64,000 bases of DNA from Serripes groenlandicus (lineage: Eukaryota > Mollusca > Bivalvia > Cardiida > Cardiidae), in assembly GCA_031761405.1 (NCBI GenBank), contig JASEVX010000003.1, positions 70,120,484 to 70,184,483 on the forward strand, in the 5' to 3' direction. The number at the start of each line of letters is the position of its first letter. Within the stretch, counting starts at the first letter, position 1. Below are positions 1-10,939 of this stretch, in pieces. The notes under the pieces are model-generated. The model searched no databases. It saw only the letters and a program-made list of their open reading frames with translations, and was not told the DNA's origin. The translations under genes and the position numbers were made by a program.

Positions 1-107
1 GGCTCCATAAAATTATTTAACAAAACGTGCCAAGTCAAATCGCAATATCAAATGCACCATTTGTGTAATCATCGATGGAAACATCGCCCATTAAAGTATT
101 AACATTT

Positions 108-240
108 CATCATAAGAGTTTGCTACAAAGAAATGCTCCCTTTCCAATACAATTTGTTTGATAATGTTAGATTTCATCATAAGAGTTTGCTACAAAGAAA
201 TGCTTTTTTCCAATACAATTTATTTGATAATGTTAGATTT
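108..240. repeat. Two-copy direct tandem duplication, ~66 bp unit
   Basis: The stretch TTTCATCATAAGAGTTTGC followed by an AATACAATTTGTTTGATAATG segment occurs twice head to tail, with only a few differences. It makes a short ORF look repetitive in its N-terminal half. No protein family is recognised there and I do not call a gene. The rest of 1-900 shows no feature I can name. Confidence 0.85.
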
Positions 241-906
241 CATCTACAGTCTAATGTTTGCTTGTACGCATCAACCAGAAAATTAATTAATATTTTTTTA
301 AATATAGCTGTTCTGAATTACTTCTACACATTCACATCTCTTATTGGAATCATAGTTACTTTGTTAGTTTCTGTACACACAAGACACGAAAACGTTAAAG
401 AAGACATTATTAACTACGTTGAAAAGTTAAATGACAATGTAGAGGTATGACTTACCTAACAGTCTTGTAGTTGGTAAATAAACTCTTTAATCCTATTAGT
501 TCGCGCCTGTTTTCACGATAATATCTGAGATACGTCAGAACGCTGTAAGAGTCCAAAGCGTAATAACGCGGGGCCCTACCAACTGTGTTACTCTCAATAC
601 ACAAACAACAAAATCACTTGGTTACTTCCTTCTAAGGTAAAGCGACCCTCCTGTACATAGAAACCATTGAAACCGTGATATAAATAGAAATAACCTGAAA
701 CAGGGTATTAACATGGTAAATAGTCGTCTGCTCTGCTTTAGAGTAAAATAAAAACTGCAATATAATTAAACTTAACGCAAAACATAATATAAGTATTTTT
801 GTGTCGTCTGTTCTGAAACAAATACATGAAGAATAAGCTTGCAGAAGGTTTACTGTATGATTTAAATATAACATGTTGAAATCATTCTTTTTCCTTATAC
901 CTTTTT

Positions 907-1370
907 AGCTCACCATGATTTATTGTGATCTACTTTTGTCCGTCTTCCGTCGTGCGTCGACATCTTCTCCTCAGTAACCAGTGGGTCACTTGGGATGAAA
1001 CTTCACAGAAAGCATTCTCTCAATGACCTCACCAGAATTCCTTAAAAATGTTGGGATCCATGCAGAATTCTGGTTTCCATAGCAACGAAACGAAAACAAT
1101 CTTCTTCTCCCAAACTGGTTGGCAGATTTTCAAATCATTTTGTATAATTGTTCCTTGGATGACCCTCTATCAGATTCCTTCGAGCCATGTTGATTGGTCG
1201 AAAAAATGTGGCCGCCAGGGGGCGGGGCTGTTTCGCCTTATACGCTATAGTGAAAATTTTAATCAAAGCACTGAAAGTGCTGTGGGACGGTACCCATTGT
1301 ATGAGGGGAAAAAAGATGGTCAACTGTTCCATTTTTTGGAAAGTTACAACACAAGTCACATAATTTAAAA
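907..1370 (+). mobile_element. HINE/pearl-like element, 3'-truncated
   Basis: It begins with the AGCTCACC head seen in several copies here and continues with the shared GTGATC...GTCCGTC...CATCTTCTCCTC block. It then enters the core unit with GGGGGCGGGGCT and CGCTATAGTGAAAA. The usual CATGGCCCTCTTGTT end is missing. Short ORFs on both strands inside it are by-products of the repeat. The pearl/HINE assignment (non-autonomous Helentron relatives with tandem cores) is an inference from architecture. Confidence 0.7.
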
Positions 1371-1779
1371 AAAATGTAAACAAAAAAGCAGAAATGCATA
1401 CAGTTCAAACATTTATTCAAGACAGGGTTAACCTTATTTCCAGAGATCTATAATTAAACTCTTGAACTGTAGACAGTAGATACAGTTAGATAAACAAACA
1501 CATTTGTGATAGGTAATTTATCACATGGATAAACTCTACAGCAGATGATTTGAAAATGTTTAACTAAAGATATTGGTAAATCTGTATTGATGAAACTAAA
1601 AGTGAATAAAACATTGAGAAAACTGTCAAAATTTCTCATACCATCCATCTGTTGAAGATTAGACAACATGTGTCTGTAGTGTAGAAAGGGTAAAATAGTA
1701 CCTGTAGCAAAGCTATTTACTATCTATAGAATCAACTTAATATTAACACTCATAGTAAAGAGTCACACAAGGAACATTT

Positions 1780-2160
1780 GAGATAAATGTGGTGACTAAG
1801 AGTGTTTACAAAATAGTTCTCAATATTGGCCTAGTGACCTAGTTTTTAGCCAGACCATATTCGGAGTTAGCCTAAATATCATCAAGATAAACATTCTGGT
1901 AAAGTTTCATCATGCTAGAGTTAAAAACATGGCTTCCAGAGCATTAACAAGATTTTTCTTAAATTTAATCAAGGGACCTAATTTTTGACTCAACATGACC
2001 AATGTCTAAATTGGCCTGTATATCATCAAGAAAAACTGTCTGACAAAGATTCAAGCCGCTAAAGTCAAAATTGTGGTCTCTTAAGTGTTAAATCAAGATT
2101 GTCCTACAACTTGGCATAGTGACCTAATTTTTTAACAAACATTACTCATATTCAAAATAA
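1780..2160 (-). repeat. Degenerate tandem-core repeat (TAGTGACCTA units), minus orientation
   Basis: Roughly 150-bp units contain TTGGCCTAGTGACCTA, then CATATTC, then ATCATCAAGA with AAACATTCTG. They are the reverse complement of the units at 11640-13090. They look like the core array of a HINE/pearl-like element whose ends are not preserved. Confidence 0.65.
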
Positions 2161-2164
2161 ATAT

Positions 2165-2831
2165 AACAAGAGGCCCATGAGGGCCTATGCTCTACTGGCA
2201 TTGATCTGGCTTGTTTCAAAAGGAACCAATATGTCATCAATATTCAAGTACCATCTAAGTTTGGTGAAGATCAGATAGTAAATGGAAGCTCTATTGTGTT
2301 CACAAGCTGTATTATAGCAATTTTGACAATTTAAAGGGCCATAATCCAGCCATGCATGGGTAGATCTGGCCGTTTTTTAGAAATGAACCAAACTCTCATG
2401 GATATCTAACTACTGTATAAGTTTGATTGAGATACAATCAAAAATAAGGACTGTATCATGTTAACAAGCCCTATTATAGCAATTTTGACAATTTCAAGGG
2501 CCATAATTCAATCATGCATGGGGCCGATCTGGCTTGTTTTCGACAGGAATCAAGCTCTCATGGATATCTAACTACTGTATAAGTTTGGTTGAGATACAAT
2601 AAAAAATAAAGACTGTATCGTGTTAACAAGCTCTTTTATAGCAATTTTGACCATTTCAAGGGCCATAATCCAGTCATGCATGGGCGGATCTGTGGCTGGT
2701 TTTCGAAAGGAACCTAGCTCTCATGGATATCTAACTACTGTATAAGTTTGATTGTATCGTGTTAACAAGAAATTGTTTACGGACGGACGCACGCACACAC
2801 GAATCGCCACGACATAAGCCCTTCTGGCCTT
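2165..2831 (-). mobile_element. HINE/pearl-like element with three ~165-bp core units, minus orientation
   Basis: It starts with AACAAGAGGCCCATGAGGGCC, the reverse complement of the usual 3' end with its terminal palindrome. Three tandem units follow, each with AATTTTGACAATTT, AGGGCCATAAT and ATGGATATCTAACTACTG. It closes near GGCCTTCTT, directly against the MITE at 2833. The same core units appear in plus orientation at 50600-51050, so this is a second core subfamily. Confidence 0.7.
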
Positions 2832-2832
2832 C

Positions 2833-3040
2833 TTAACACTTTCCCTCATACGACAATTCTGCAGCAGACGACTTTGAACATATTTTGTCAAAGGATACAA
2901 AACCTCTATAATTGAATGGATAACCTATGACTAAAAGTGGAAAACATTGTGGCAAAAGGAGAAATTGCTCGTTTTGAGCAATTTCTTCTTTTGTCTCTAT
3001 GTTTTCAAAAAGCCATCTGCTGCAGATGTTTTATCAAAAA
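2833..3040 (+). mobile_element. TTAA-flanked MITE (CCCTTTCCC family), 3'-truncated
   Basis: It begins TTAACACTTTCCCTCATACG, then CTGCAGCAGACGACTTTGAA, then the central complementary pair GAAATTGCTC/GAGCAATTTC. The right inverted repeat is replaced after CTGCTGCAGA by unrelated sequence. Family details are given at the intact copy 24532-24762. Confidence 0.75.
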
Positions 3041-3177
3041 TAACCAATATTTGAAATTGGCCTATCATTAAGACAAACTTTCTGACAAGGTTTCAAAATG
3101 CTCAATACAAAAATGCAGTGTTTCAACATGTTCAAGTAAAACATGCGGCTTCCAGAGTGTTAACTAGATTTTCCTAT

Positions 3178-3260
3178 AATTTGAGCAGTCCTGCGAGCAA
3201 ACCAACATTACGGACTCTGCGTAAAGTATCGATCCGGATCAGCCTAAGCATGCCACACAG
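3178..3260 (+). repeat. Dispersed repeat related to 34731-34850
   Basis: The blocks AACCAACATTA(C/T)GG, CTCTGCGTAAAGTATCGA and GATCAGCCT are shared with 34731-34850, so this is a dispersed element of unknown class. From 3300 to about 3510 I see nothing I can name. Confidence 0.55.
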
Positions 3261-3513
3261 GCTTACAATGATAGACAAATTTCACCTGTGGATTTTCTGT
3301 CAAATCGACCTATAACTTAACCAACAATGTTCAATTCTCTAATACAACCAAAATACATCAAAATTTATACTTTTTACCCCAAAAAATAGGCTACACTCAG
3401 CGTATTTAGTATACAATGAGAAGAAGGGTATTAGATGAACAAGTTTTCCAAGTCTCAAAGTATTAGGTAATAAAATAGTTTGATTGATTAATTGGGGTTT
3501 AATTTGGGAGTAA

Positions 3514-5259
3514 AGGAGAAAGTGTTTTTCATACTTGACAACACCAGAAACTTTGAAGAAAGGGCTAAAAAGCAGGCTAGTTGCTTTGGGGATGATTGGT
3601 GTATGGGACAGTGCATCAGGGACATCCCCAAAGTTTTACTATATTCTAAATAGTGATGGTTCGTTAAGTACTGTCTTCCTGCGCCAGGAACAGTACTGTG
3701 TCCGGAAAGTTGTCCAGAAAAAGGTTGTGTACGTACCTGTGACCCCGCAACCGGAAAAAACTCACGTTGTCGTGGTTCACAGGTACTACACAGCCTCTAA
3801 ACTGGAGAAGACTTACAAGAAAAGGGTTACTTGGCTTGGAGATGGAGGTCTACAAAGTTCCTTGGCAGTTGCCGAGTACTTGGGAAAATTCCCAGGTTTT
3901 GCCCCGCACGGAAAGGGATCTAGTAAGTGCAGTGAGTATGTACGAACAAACCCAGCGGTCTTCCAAAACATAGATGAATTGACAGATAAGGTTAAGCCCC
4001 ATAGAATTTATAACCGCCTTAAGAATCATTTTGATGAGGTCACTGGTCCGTCGGATCGCAAACAAATTTATAATAGGCAATATTACAAGAGAGTCCAAAA
4101 TAACCAGTCCAGTGGTAACTCAAATAACGTGGCGGATCAGATACTTCAGTTAGAGAACATGGTCTCTGAAGGTCATCCCTTTGTTAAGTCCATCATCAGA
4201 AATAGTGGAAAGCCCCCTTCAATTCTCCTCTACACCGATGAACAGTTAGCAGATATAAATAATTTCTGCTGTTCAGGTCAAACTGTTCTTGGTGTAGACA
4301 AGACATTCATGCTCTGCAAAATGCATGTAACAGTGACGTGTTACAAGCAATTAACAGTCACCAGATCGTTAACAGGTGAACCCCCCATTTGCATAGGACT
4401 AATATTCATTCACGATTGCAGTGATTATGAGACATTCGCCCAATTTTTCCACCATCTTAGGCTGAGGTTAAAATGTGCCAACTTCGGACAATTGGTCATT
4501 GGGTCAGATGATGAAAGGGCCCTGGTCAAGGCTATTACAACAACTTTCCCTGAGGCCACCCATATCTTTTGTACACGACATTTAGAGCAAAATGCAAAAC
4601 AAAAAATGACCGATGTAGGGATATGCATGCAAAATAGGAAAAGGATGATGAACAACATCTTTGGTCAAGAAGGCATAGCCAATGCCGATGACACCGTTTG
4701 CTTTGATGAGCGGTGTCATGCTTTTGAAGAACACTACTCCTCCACATCAGGGCCCTTCTTGGAGTATTTTAGAAAACATTTAAAATCAAATTTGCAAACT
4801 AAGGTCAATGAACCCTCTAGAAAGTCACCCATTTGTCACAATTGGATGAACAATAATTGTGAATCCATCAACCATATGTTGAAGCAAACTGTAGATTGGA
4901 AGTCAAAGGGATTGGCAGTATTTGCCCAGTTAACGCATGATTTAGTTATCGGTCAATTCAAAGAAATCAAGCGTGCCCTATTAGGTGTTGGAGAATTTTG
5001 CCTTTCCCTGACCCATAGCCAATACAAGGTGTCCAAGGCCGAGTGGCTTGCCATGACAGTAATTCAGCGGTCTAATCTCTATAAAAAGTCCCATAAGACT
5101 AATAAGTCTTTGCTTAACTCTATTGATGGACGCTGCACAATTGTTGAACCCCGAACCAATGGAAAGAAGCCTGGAGCGCGAAAGCGTAAGGTCAATGTAA
5201 AAACTAGAACATCGAAAAAGGTCAAACTGCAACAACCAGCTTCTATTGTTTTCCCCTAG
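3514..5259 (+). CDS. MULE-type (Mutator-like) transposase, single intact ORF
   Basis: An uninterrupted ORF is open from the stop at 3511-3513 to TAG at 5257-5259. The first ATG in frame is at 3592 (MIGVWDSASG). Numbering residues from codon 3535, the DDE-like residues are D255 in GVDKTFML, D325 in IGSDDERALVKAI and E443 in NNNCESINHMLK. A C346/H349 pair in FCTRHLEQN follows the second acidic site. This order fits the MULE transposase domain. The C-terminus is strongly basic (KKPGARKRKV, TSKKVK), consistent with nuclear targeting or DNA binding. The protein would cut and paste its element. No terminal inverted repeats were found by eye, so it may be a domesticated copy or an element with diverged ends. 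A possible poly(A) signal AATAAA lies near 5459. The true start, or an upstream exon, is uncertain. Confidence 0.8.
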   Translation, partial: RRKCFSYLTTPETLKKGLKSRLVALGMIGVWDSASGTSPKFYYILNSDGSLSTVFLRQEQYCVRKVVQKKVVYVPVTPQPEKTHVVVVHRYYTASKLEKTYKKRVTWLGDGGLQSSLAVAEYLGKFPGFAPHGKGSSKCSEYVRTNPAVFQNIDELTDKVKPHRIYNRLKNHFDEVTGPSDRKQIYNRQYYKRVQNNQSSGNSNNVADQILQLENMVSEGHPFVKSIIRNSGKPPSILLYTDEQLADINNFCCSGQTVLGVDKTFMLCKMHVTVTCYKQLTVTRSLTGEPPICIGLIFIHDCSDYETFAQFFHHLRLRLKCANFGQLVIGSDDERALVKAITTTFPEATHIFCTRHLEQNAKQKMTDVGICMQNRKRMMNNIFGQEGIANADDTVCFDERCHAFEEHYSSTSGPFLEYFRKHLKSNLQTKVNEPSRKSPICHNWMNNNCESINHMLKQTVDWKSKGLAVFAQLTHDLVIGQFKEIKRALLGVGEFCLSLTHSQYKVSKAEWLAMTVIQRSNLYKKSHKTNKSLLNSIDGRCTIVEPRTNGKKPGARKRKVNVKTRTSKKVKLQQPASIVFP

Positions 5260-5358
5260 GTGTTGGTCACGCAACCAAACTGTGCTCATCACTACCCAGC
5301 TAGCTTCCATTGTTTTCCCCTAGGTCTTGGTCACCCAGCTGAACGCTGCTCATCACTT
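5239..5358 (+). repeat. 63-bp tandem duplication spanning the transposase stop codon
   Basis: The block AGCTTC(T/C)ATTGTTTTCCCC TAG GT...TTGGTCAC...CTGCTCATCACT occurs at 5239 and again at 5302. The second copy also repeats the stop-codon context. Confidence 0.85.
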
Positions 5359-6310
5359 ATTTGTGTCTTTTCGTGTGAGGCTAATATGTATTCATACATT
5401 TTCTACTTTAGGTAAATGTTCTTTTTAACATATTTGATATCATGACATGATTCCTGTAAATAAACAACAAAATAACACCTGTTTGTTTGTCTTTCTTATA
5501 TAAGGTCTGGTAAGTATACTAAGCATTGAGTAACTCACTGTATTTAACCCATTCGAAGATCTAGAGCAGACAACTTTGAAAATCTACAGATAGAAACCAA
5601 CCGTAACCGTAATTATTCAAAAGCAAACAACATTTTCCAAGCATTTAAATAGCAAAGGGACGCAAACAATATAGTATCAAGGGAGGTCACTCAAAACCAA
5701 GGGAAACAATCCATACATTCTCAATAGAGGTCAATCCAAAATAAACGAAACAGACGTTTTGAGACTACCCAGAGACATATAAACACAGAGATAAGCGACA
5801 CTGGATTTTCAAACGAAATCACGATTCAGTGAACGGGTATAGCCAAAAAATCGATAATATTGCGTAATATGATCCGTGTATTGAAAGCGCTTTATGTAAA
5901 ATGAAAAGCGTCTGACGATCCCGATTTTTCACTCGGAATATCTTGTTTTACTTCGTAGGTTGTATACAGTTCTAAGCGAAGTCTTATTTGTCCCCATATA
6001 AAATACTAGTTATATGTCTGTTGTCCCGTCAATATTTATCTTTGGTAGTTTAATAATGGAATACGAGAACAATTACACCATTACTCGTAAACATAGTAAG
6101 ATCTAATGTTCACTTTTATGTTTAGGGACCGTTATCAAATAATTTGTTCCTAGGGCCTTTTTCATCAGATACGGGTTTCTTCCAAAACTGCTTCTTTGGG
6201 AGACAAAGCCTAACTGTCTTCTTTTTAGGCATCTTAATCTGAAAATAATAAGTACTGGTTAACAACAACTTAAGAATAGATCTAGAGTGTACATACAGCA
6301 TATCTGCAAC

Positions 6311-6338
6311 CAGAGACATATGTGTTTATATGTCTCTG
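6311..6338. mobile_element. 28-bp palindromic micro-element with 7-bp target duplication
   Basis: It starts CAGAGACATATGTG and ends TTTATATGTCTCTG, so it is almost only two fused terminal repeats of the 5770-8754 element. It is flanked by CTGCAAC at 6304-6310 and CTGCAAC at 6339-6345. Confidence 0.75.
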
Positions 6339-6371
6339 CTGCAACATACCCAAATTTTTGAGGAAACTCGC

Positions 6372-6593
6372 TTAACCCTTTCGTTTTCCTGCAAATCTGC
6401 AGCAGACAACTTTGAACATATTTTGTCAATAGAAGAAAATCTCTTATTGCATGGATAATCTAGCTATGACTAAACTTGAAAAACATTGTGGCAAAAGGAG
6501 AACTTTATTCTGTTGTCACTATGTTGAAAAAAAGCTGTCCACTGGAGAGGCGACAGAAAGTATGTTTATAAGGGAAAGAGCTAAAATTGAAAG
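6372..6593 (+). mobile_element. TTAA-type MITE copy
   Basis: It starts TTAACCCTTTCG, contains CTGCAGCAGACAACTTTGAA and ends near AAGGGAAAGAGCTAA. The right-hand TTAA has decayed to CTAA. A fragment of another copy (GGTGATAAAAGGAGAAATTG) follows to about 6650. Confidence 0.75.
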
Positions 6594-7174
6594 TACAATA
6601 ATTGAAAACATGGTGATAAAAGGAGAAATTGCTCAATTTGATTAATTGAATAGAGCCCTATATATGTTTTTATAAATGTAGAATATAAACAGCTATCATT
6701 GCTAAAATGATTAGACTACAGTAAGAGTAAGTGTGGTAAATGAGCCCTCTGATCTGAGTCTATACTGCTTGTGTATGTAGTCTAGACCCAGAACAGAGGG
6801 CTCTGATCACGGTCTGCAATACCCTAATAAAACATCAATTATTTCCCTTCTGTATGTTTTCGGTCTATACTGTTTGCATAGAAGTCTGTTTCACAAATGC
6901 AATGGCTTATAATAATAATGATATACATGTGATAGATGAGCCCTCTGATCCGAGTCTATACTGTTTGCGTAGTAAATATATGTGATAATTGAGCCCTCCG
7001 ATCTGAGTCTATAGTGATAATTTCTTTAAATAATAACAATTTTGTTTAATGATAAGGGATAATTTCCACTTTTCACTCAAGGGGTAGGGGATACAATTCT
7101 GAAAACATGTTTTAAGTTGGAATTTTACAGCATTTTCTTTTATAAATTGGTCTATGATCAGTTATTGTATCATC

Positions 7175-7396
7175 TTAACTCTTTCTCACATACAGCAAAT
7201 GACTTTGAAAACATTATAACAAAAGCATAGAAAATTGATAGTATGATGACTGCAAAGAGTTGAACACATTGTGGCATAGGAGAAATGTGCTTGTTTTCAA
7301 CAATTTCTTCATTTGTCACTTGTTTTCAATAGTTGCTACTCTGTCAAACACTCTGGGGAGCTGCAGAGGAAGCGTCTCTATGTAGGAAAGGGTTAA
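7175..7396 (+). mobile_element. TTAA-type MITE copy with both TTAA ends
   Basis: TTAA at 7175-7178 and TTAA at 7393-7396 bracket a decayed family member with CTTTCTCACATACAGC on the left and TATGTAGGAAAGGG on the right. Confidence 0.8.
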
Positions 7397-7719
7397 TTTG
7401 AATTTTAAAAAAATCAATCATATATATGTCTTTAATAACAGTGAGTTGATATATTACTATAAAACACCAATGAGTATATTACTACTTTTGAAAGACTAAC
7501 AGTTTCATGCAAACGTTTGATTGGTACTGTGTAAAGGGTTTTTGACTCCTCTGAACTGAAGTTTAGTTGAAAGTTACTTCAGGTTTGGTAAAATAATGTG
7601 TACATGTCAAATCAAACATCACATCCTGTAATTAAGTTGTATACATGTCACATCTGGTAACCATCTGGAAACCAAGTTATGTCAATTATTTAAATTGTGC
7701 TGTAGCCACAATATTTTTT

Positions 7720-8500
7720 TGAATTATTATACTTTCATTTAAGCAGAAATCTATGTTTCGCATTATTTTTTAAAACAAAATATACACTGTTTCAAAGATA
7801 TAAGTCTTCTGACAAGATGAAATGTTTTAATTGACAAAATATATTTGAAATCGCTCCTGTTGACTAATTTAAAAAAGGGAGGCGCTCTCAAAAACAGTGC
7901 TGTTGATAAGTAAAATCAGAGAAATCTTAGTCATAACACCTATGTTTCGCATTATCAATTAAAAAAAGAAAATTGAAATCACTCATTTTGACCAATTTAA
8001 AAAAAGGAGGCGTCCTCAAAATCAGTGCAGTTGATAAGTAAAATCAGAGAAATCTTAGTCATAACAACTTTGTTTCGATTTATCAATTTTAAAAAATTGT
8101 ACACCGTTACAAAGATATAAGTCCTCCTGACAAGACGAATTAATTCAAATTGCCAAAAACAATTGAAATCACCCATTTTCACCAATTTTAAAACAGGAGG
8201 CGCTCTCAAAATCACTGCAGTTAATAAGTAAAATCAGAGAAATCTTAGTCATAACACCTATATTTCGAATTATCAATTAAACAAAATTGTACACCATTTC
8301 AAAGATATAAGTCTTCCTGCCAAGATGGATTAATTCAAATTGACAAAAAAAAAAATGAAATCACTCATTTTGACCAATTTAAAAAAGGAGGCGCTCTCAA
8401 AATCAGTGTAGTTGATAAGTAAAATCAGAATAATCTTAGTCATAACACCTATGTTTCGAATTATCAATTTAAAAAAATTGTACACCGTATACATATGAAT
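7720..8500. repeat. ~190-bp tandem array (four degenerate units)
   Basis: GGAGGCG recurs at about 7878, 8007, 8197 and 8388. Each is followed by CTCAAAA(A/T)CA(G/C)TG, GATAAGTAAAATCAGA and AATCTTAGTCATAAC. One unit is about 60 bp shorter than the others. It is internal to the 5770-8754 element. Confidence 0.8.
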
Positions 8501-8875
8501 TAACAAATATCATAAACATCAATTTATATCAAACAATTTACCTTATTTAGTTTCCTAGATGTGTAAAAACAATTTTCCACCGCTCGCTTCCTTTCACAAC
8601 AAAATAAATATTTTCAGAATCCACTGTAATGATCACCTGGTTTGATCACGTGGCTTGACCCGCTCGCCGTTTGAAGAATGTTGTTCTTCGTAAGGCATTT
8701 GCAATCGCGTGTCGCTTATCTCTGTGTTTATATGTCTATGTTTATATGTCTCTGGACTACCGTATGACAAAAACATGTTTTTGTTTATGTTTGTTCATAT
8801 ATATTTCACCTAAACGTACACGAATATAAATATTATTTGCAAAGAAAATGTATTATTCTGTAGTTTTTTCGTATT

Positions 8876-9660
8876 ATCCGGTATTATTTGGTATTATTTG
8901 GTATTATTTGGTATTGGTATTATTTGGTATTATCCGGTATTATCCGGTATTATTTGGTATTATTTGGTATTATTTGGTATTGGTATTATTTGGTATTATT
9001 TGGTATTATTTGGTATTATTTGGTATTATTTGGTATTATTTGGTATTGGTATTATTTGGTATTATTCGGTATTATTTGGTATTATTCGGTATTATTTGGT
9101 ATTATTTGGTATTATTTGGTATTATTTGGTATTGGTATTATTTGGTATTATTTGGTATTATTTGGTATTATTTGGTATTGGTATTATTTGGTATTGGTAT
9201 TATTTGGTATTATTTGGTATTATTTGGTATTATTTGGTATTATTTGGTATTATTTGGTATTGGTATTATTTGGTATTATTCGGTATTATTTGGTATTATT
9301 CGGTATTATTTGGTATTATTTGGTATTGGTATTATTTGGTATTATTCGGTATTATTTGGTATTATTCGGTATTATTTGGTATTATTCGGTATTATTCGGT
9401 ATTATTTGGTATTATTTGGTATTATTCGGTATTATTTGGTATTATTTGGTATTATTCGGTATTATTCGGTATTATTCGGTATTATTTGGTATTATTTGGT
9501 ATTATTCGGTATTATTTGGTATTGGTATTATTTGGTATTATTCGGTATTATTTGGTATTATTCGGTATTATTTGGTATTATTCGGTATTATTTGGTATTA
9601 TTTGGTATTATTCGGTATTATTTGGTATTATTCGGTATTATTTGGTATTATCCGGTATTA
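8876..9660. repeat. 10-bp minisatellite, GGTATTATTY
   Basis: About 785 bp of near-perfect 10-bp units GGTATTATTT, GGTATTATTC and GGTATTATCC. It is interrupted by single six-base units (GGTATT) that shift the phase. Because 10 is not a multiple of three and the unit lacks stops, all three forward frames stay open and encode the same cyclic peptide (GIIWYYLVLF). I treat those ORFs as artefacts. The flank at 8761-8875 shows nothing I recognise. Confidence 0.97.
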
Positions 9661-10920
9661 AGAGTAACCCTTGTATTTCTTCATTCTTTTCAATAATAAA
9701 CTTGTATACATAATATCATCTTTGATATCATCAATACAAATAATTGTACACACTTAAGTTTGAAAGCAGTTTTCACATCACTTAACCACTTTTGTCTCCT
9801 AAGTCCTTTTCACATCACTTAACCACTTGTCACCTAAGTCCTCAAATGAGCCTAAATAGTGTATACATACAGTAACGATGATATACTTGTACAATATATG
9901 TACGAAGTCTCCGAAGTCCTTCATTTATTATTTTTTACTTTCCTTCATATGCCACCCTTTTAAATAATTAACAGATGTCAGATGATAAAACGAACAAGCG
10001 AATGTCTACAGGAATTGGGCTATTTTCAGACATCCGTGTACATGAAATACATGTGAGCTTATTTTCATATTCGGTTACGATACAGCACAGGGCGAAAAAA
10101 AATCCACTCCAAATTACAGTTTAATTGACAGACCTACCTCGAACGTTTTACGGATGACTAAATGAACATTTTAGGCGTGCACACATTTCTTTCCTGTCAG
10201 TCTTCCTCAATATAAAACTTCATGTGTCTTTTCTCCACATATAACAATCTATCGTCAGGGCAGCTTGTCAGATTTCTACTTTCATTTTGAACGGAAGTTG
10301 CAAGTTCTCCTTCGCAGAGTTGTCGTTCCTTACCATCTCTTTCAGTAAAATGAATCGATTGGCTAGATAATTAGTTGGGAGATAGTTTTTCATCGAAGCG
10401 TTTGGCATTATTGTTAATACTACAGATAGTTTTTCATCGAAGCGTTTGGCATTATTGTTAATACTACCAAACATCCCAAAATCACTCTGATCTACAAGAA
10501 AATCAAAATATCACGTGATATCATCAAAATTGTCGTACTACGATTTTATATTAAACGAAATTTTAAGAAACATAATAACGTATGAATTGTAATAGTATCA
10601 ATATTATTTCGTTTCTAAAAATTAAATTCTTTCTGATTGAAACATGTAAAAAATTGGTATATATTCAAACATTGTTTATGAATATATTAATTCAAACTTC
10701 AACGCAAAATTGTAAACGTACTACTTCAACCACTAATGCTGCCTTTTTACAGTCCTTTTTCAAAATTCAGATATCTTGATTCACCAATGTTTTCGAAAAG
10801 CAGTTATATTGCCTGATAATTAGCACTACTTTTTTCTTGTGGGTATAAAAAAAAATCCCTCTCGGTTTTTGGTACCCAGCTTTTCTCTGTCATACTGTTT
10901 ATAATCAGGGAGCCAATTGT
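9661..10920. other. No gene recognised; contains a 44-bp duplication
   Basis: The only structure I see is a direct duplication of GATAGTTTTTCATCGAAGCG plus 24 bp at 10381-10424 and 10425-10468. ORFs here are short and unlike any family I know. Confidence 0.6.
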
Positions 10921-10939
10921 TGTACGATTTCTCAAAATG

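Larger units (their letters stand above)
5770..8754. mobile_element. ~3 kb inverted-repeat element with a 7-bp target duplication
   Basis: The left end reads CAGAGACATATAAACACAG and continues AGATAAGCGACAC. The right end is the same sequence inverted, with an extra 14-bp copy of an internal piece. The flanks are GACTACC at 5763-5769 and GACTACC at 8755-8761, a perfect 7-bp duplication. The interior holds no transposase ORF, two TTAA-type MITEs, a 28-bp relative of its own ends (6311-6338), repeated GAGCCCTCTGATC segments (6740-7010) and a ~190-bp tandem array (7720-8500). It is non-autonomous. The superfamily is not identified: CAGRG ends resemble hAT, but hAT duplications are 8 bp. Confidence 0.7.

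Noticed and set aside
133..450. 105-codon ORF with a possible membrane segment
   Set aside because: Half is a tandem duplication and the rest resembles nothing known; insufficient support.
1048..1383. ORFs of about 100 codons on both strands
   Set aside because: They lie within a HINE/pearl-like repeat and match the same repeat elsewhere.
8848..9713. Three long overlapping ORFs (257-282 codons)
   Set aside because: They are translations of the 10-bp minisatellite in three phases, not a gene.
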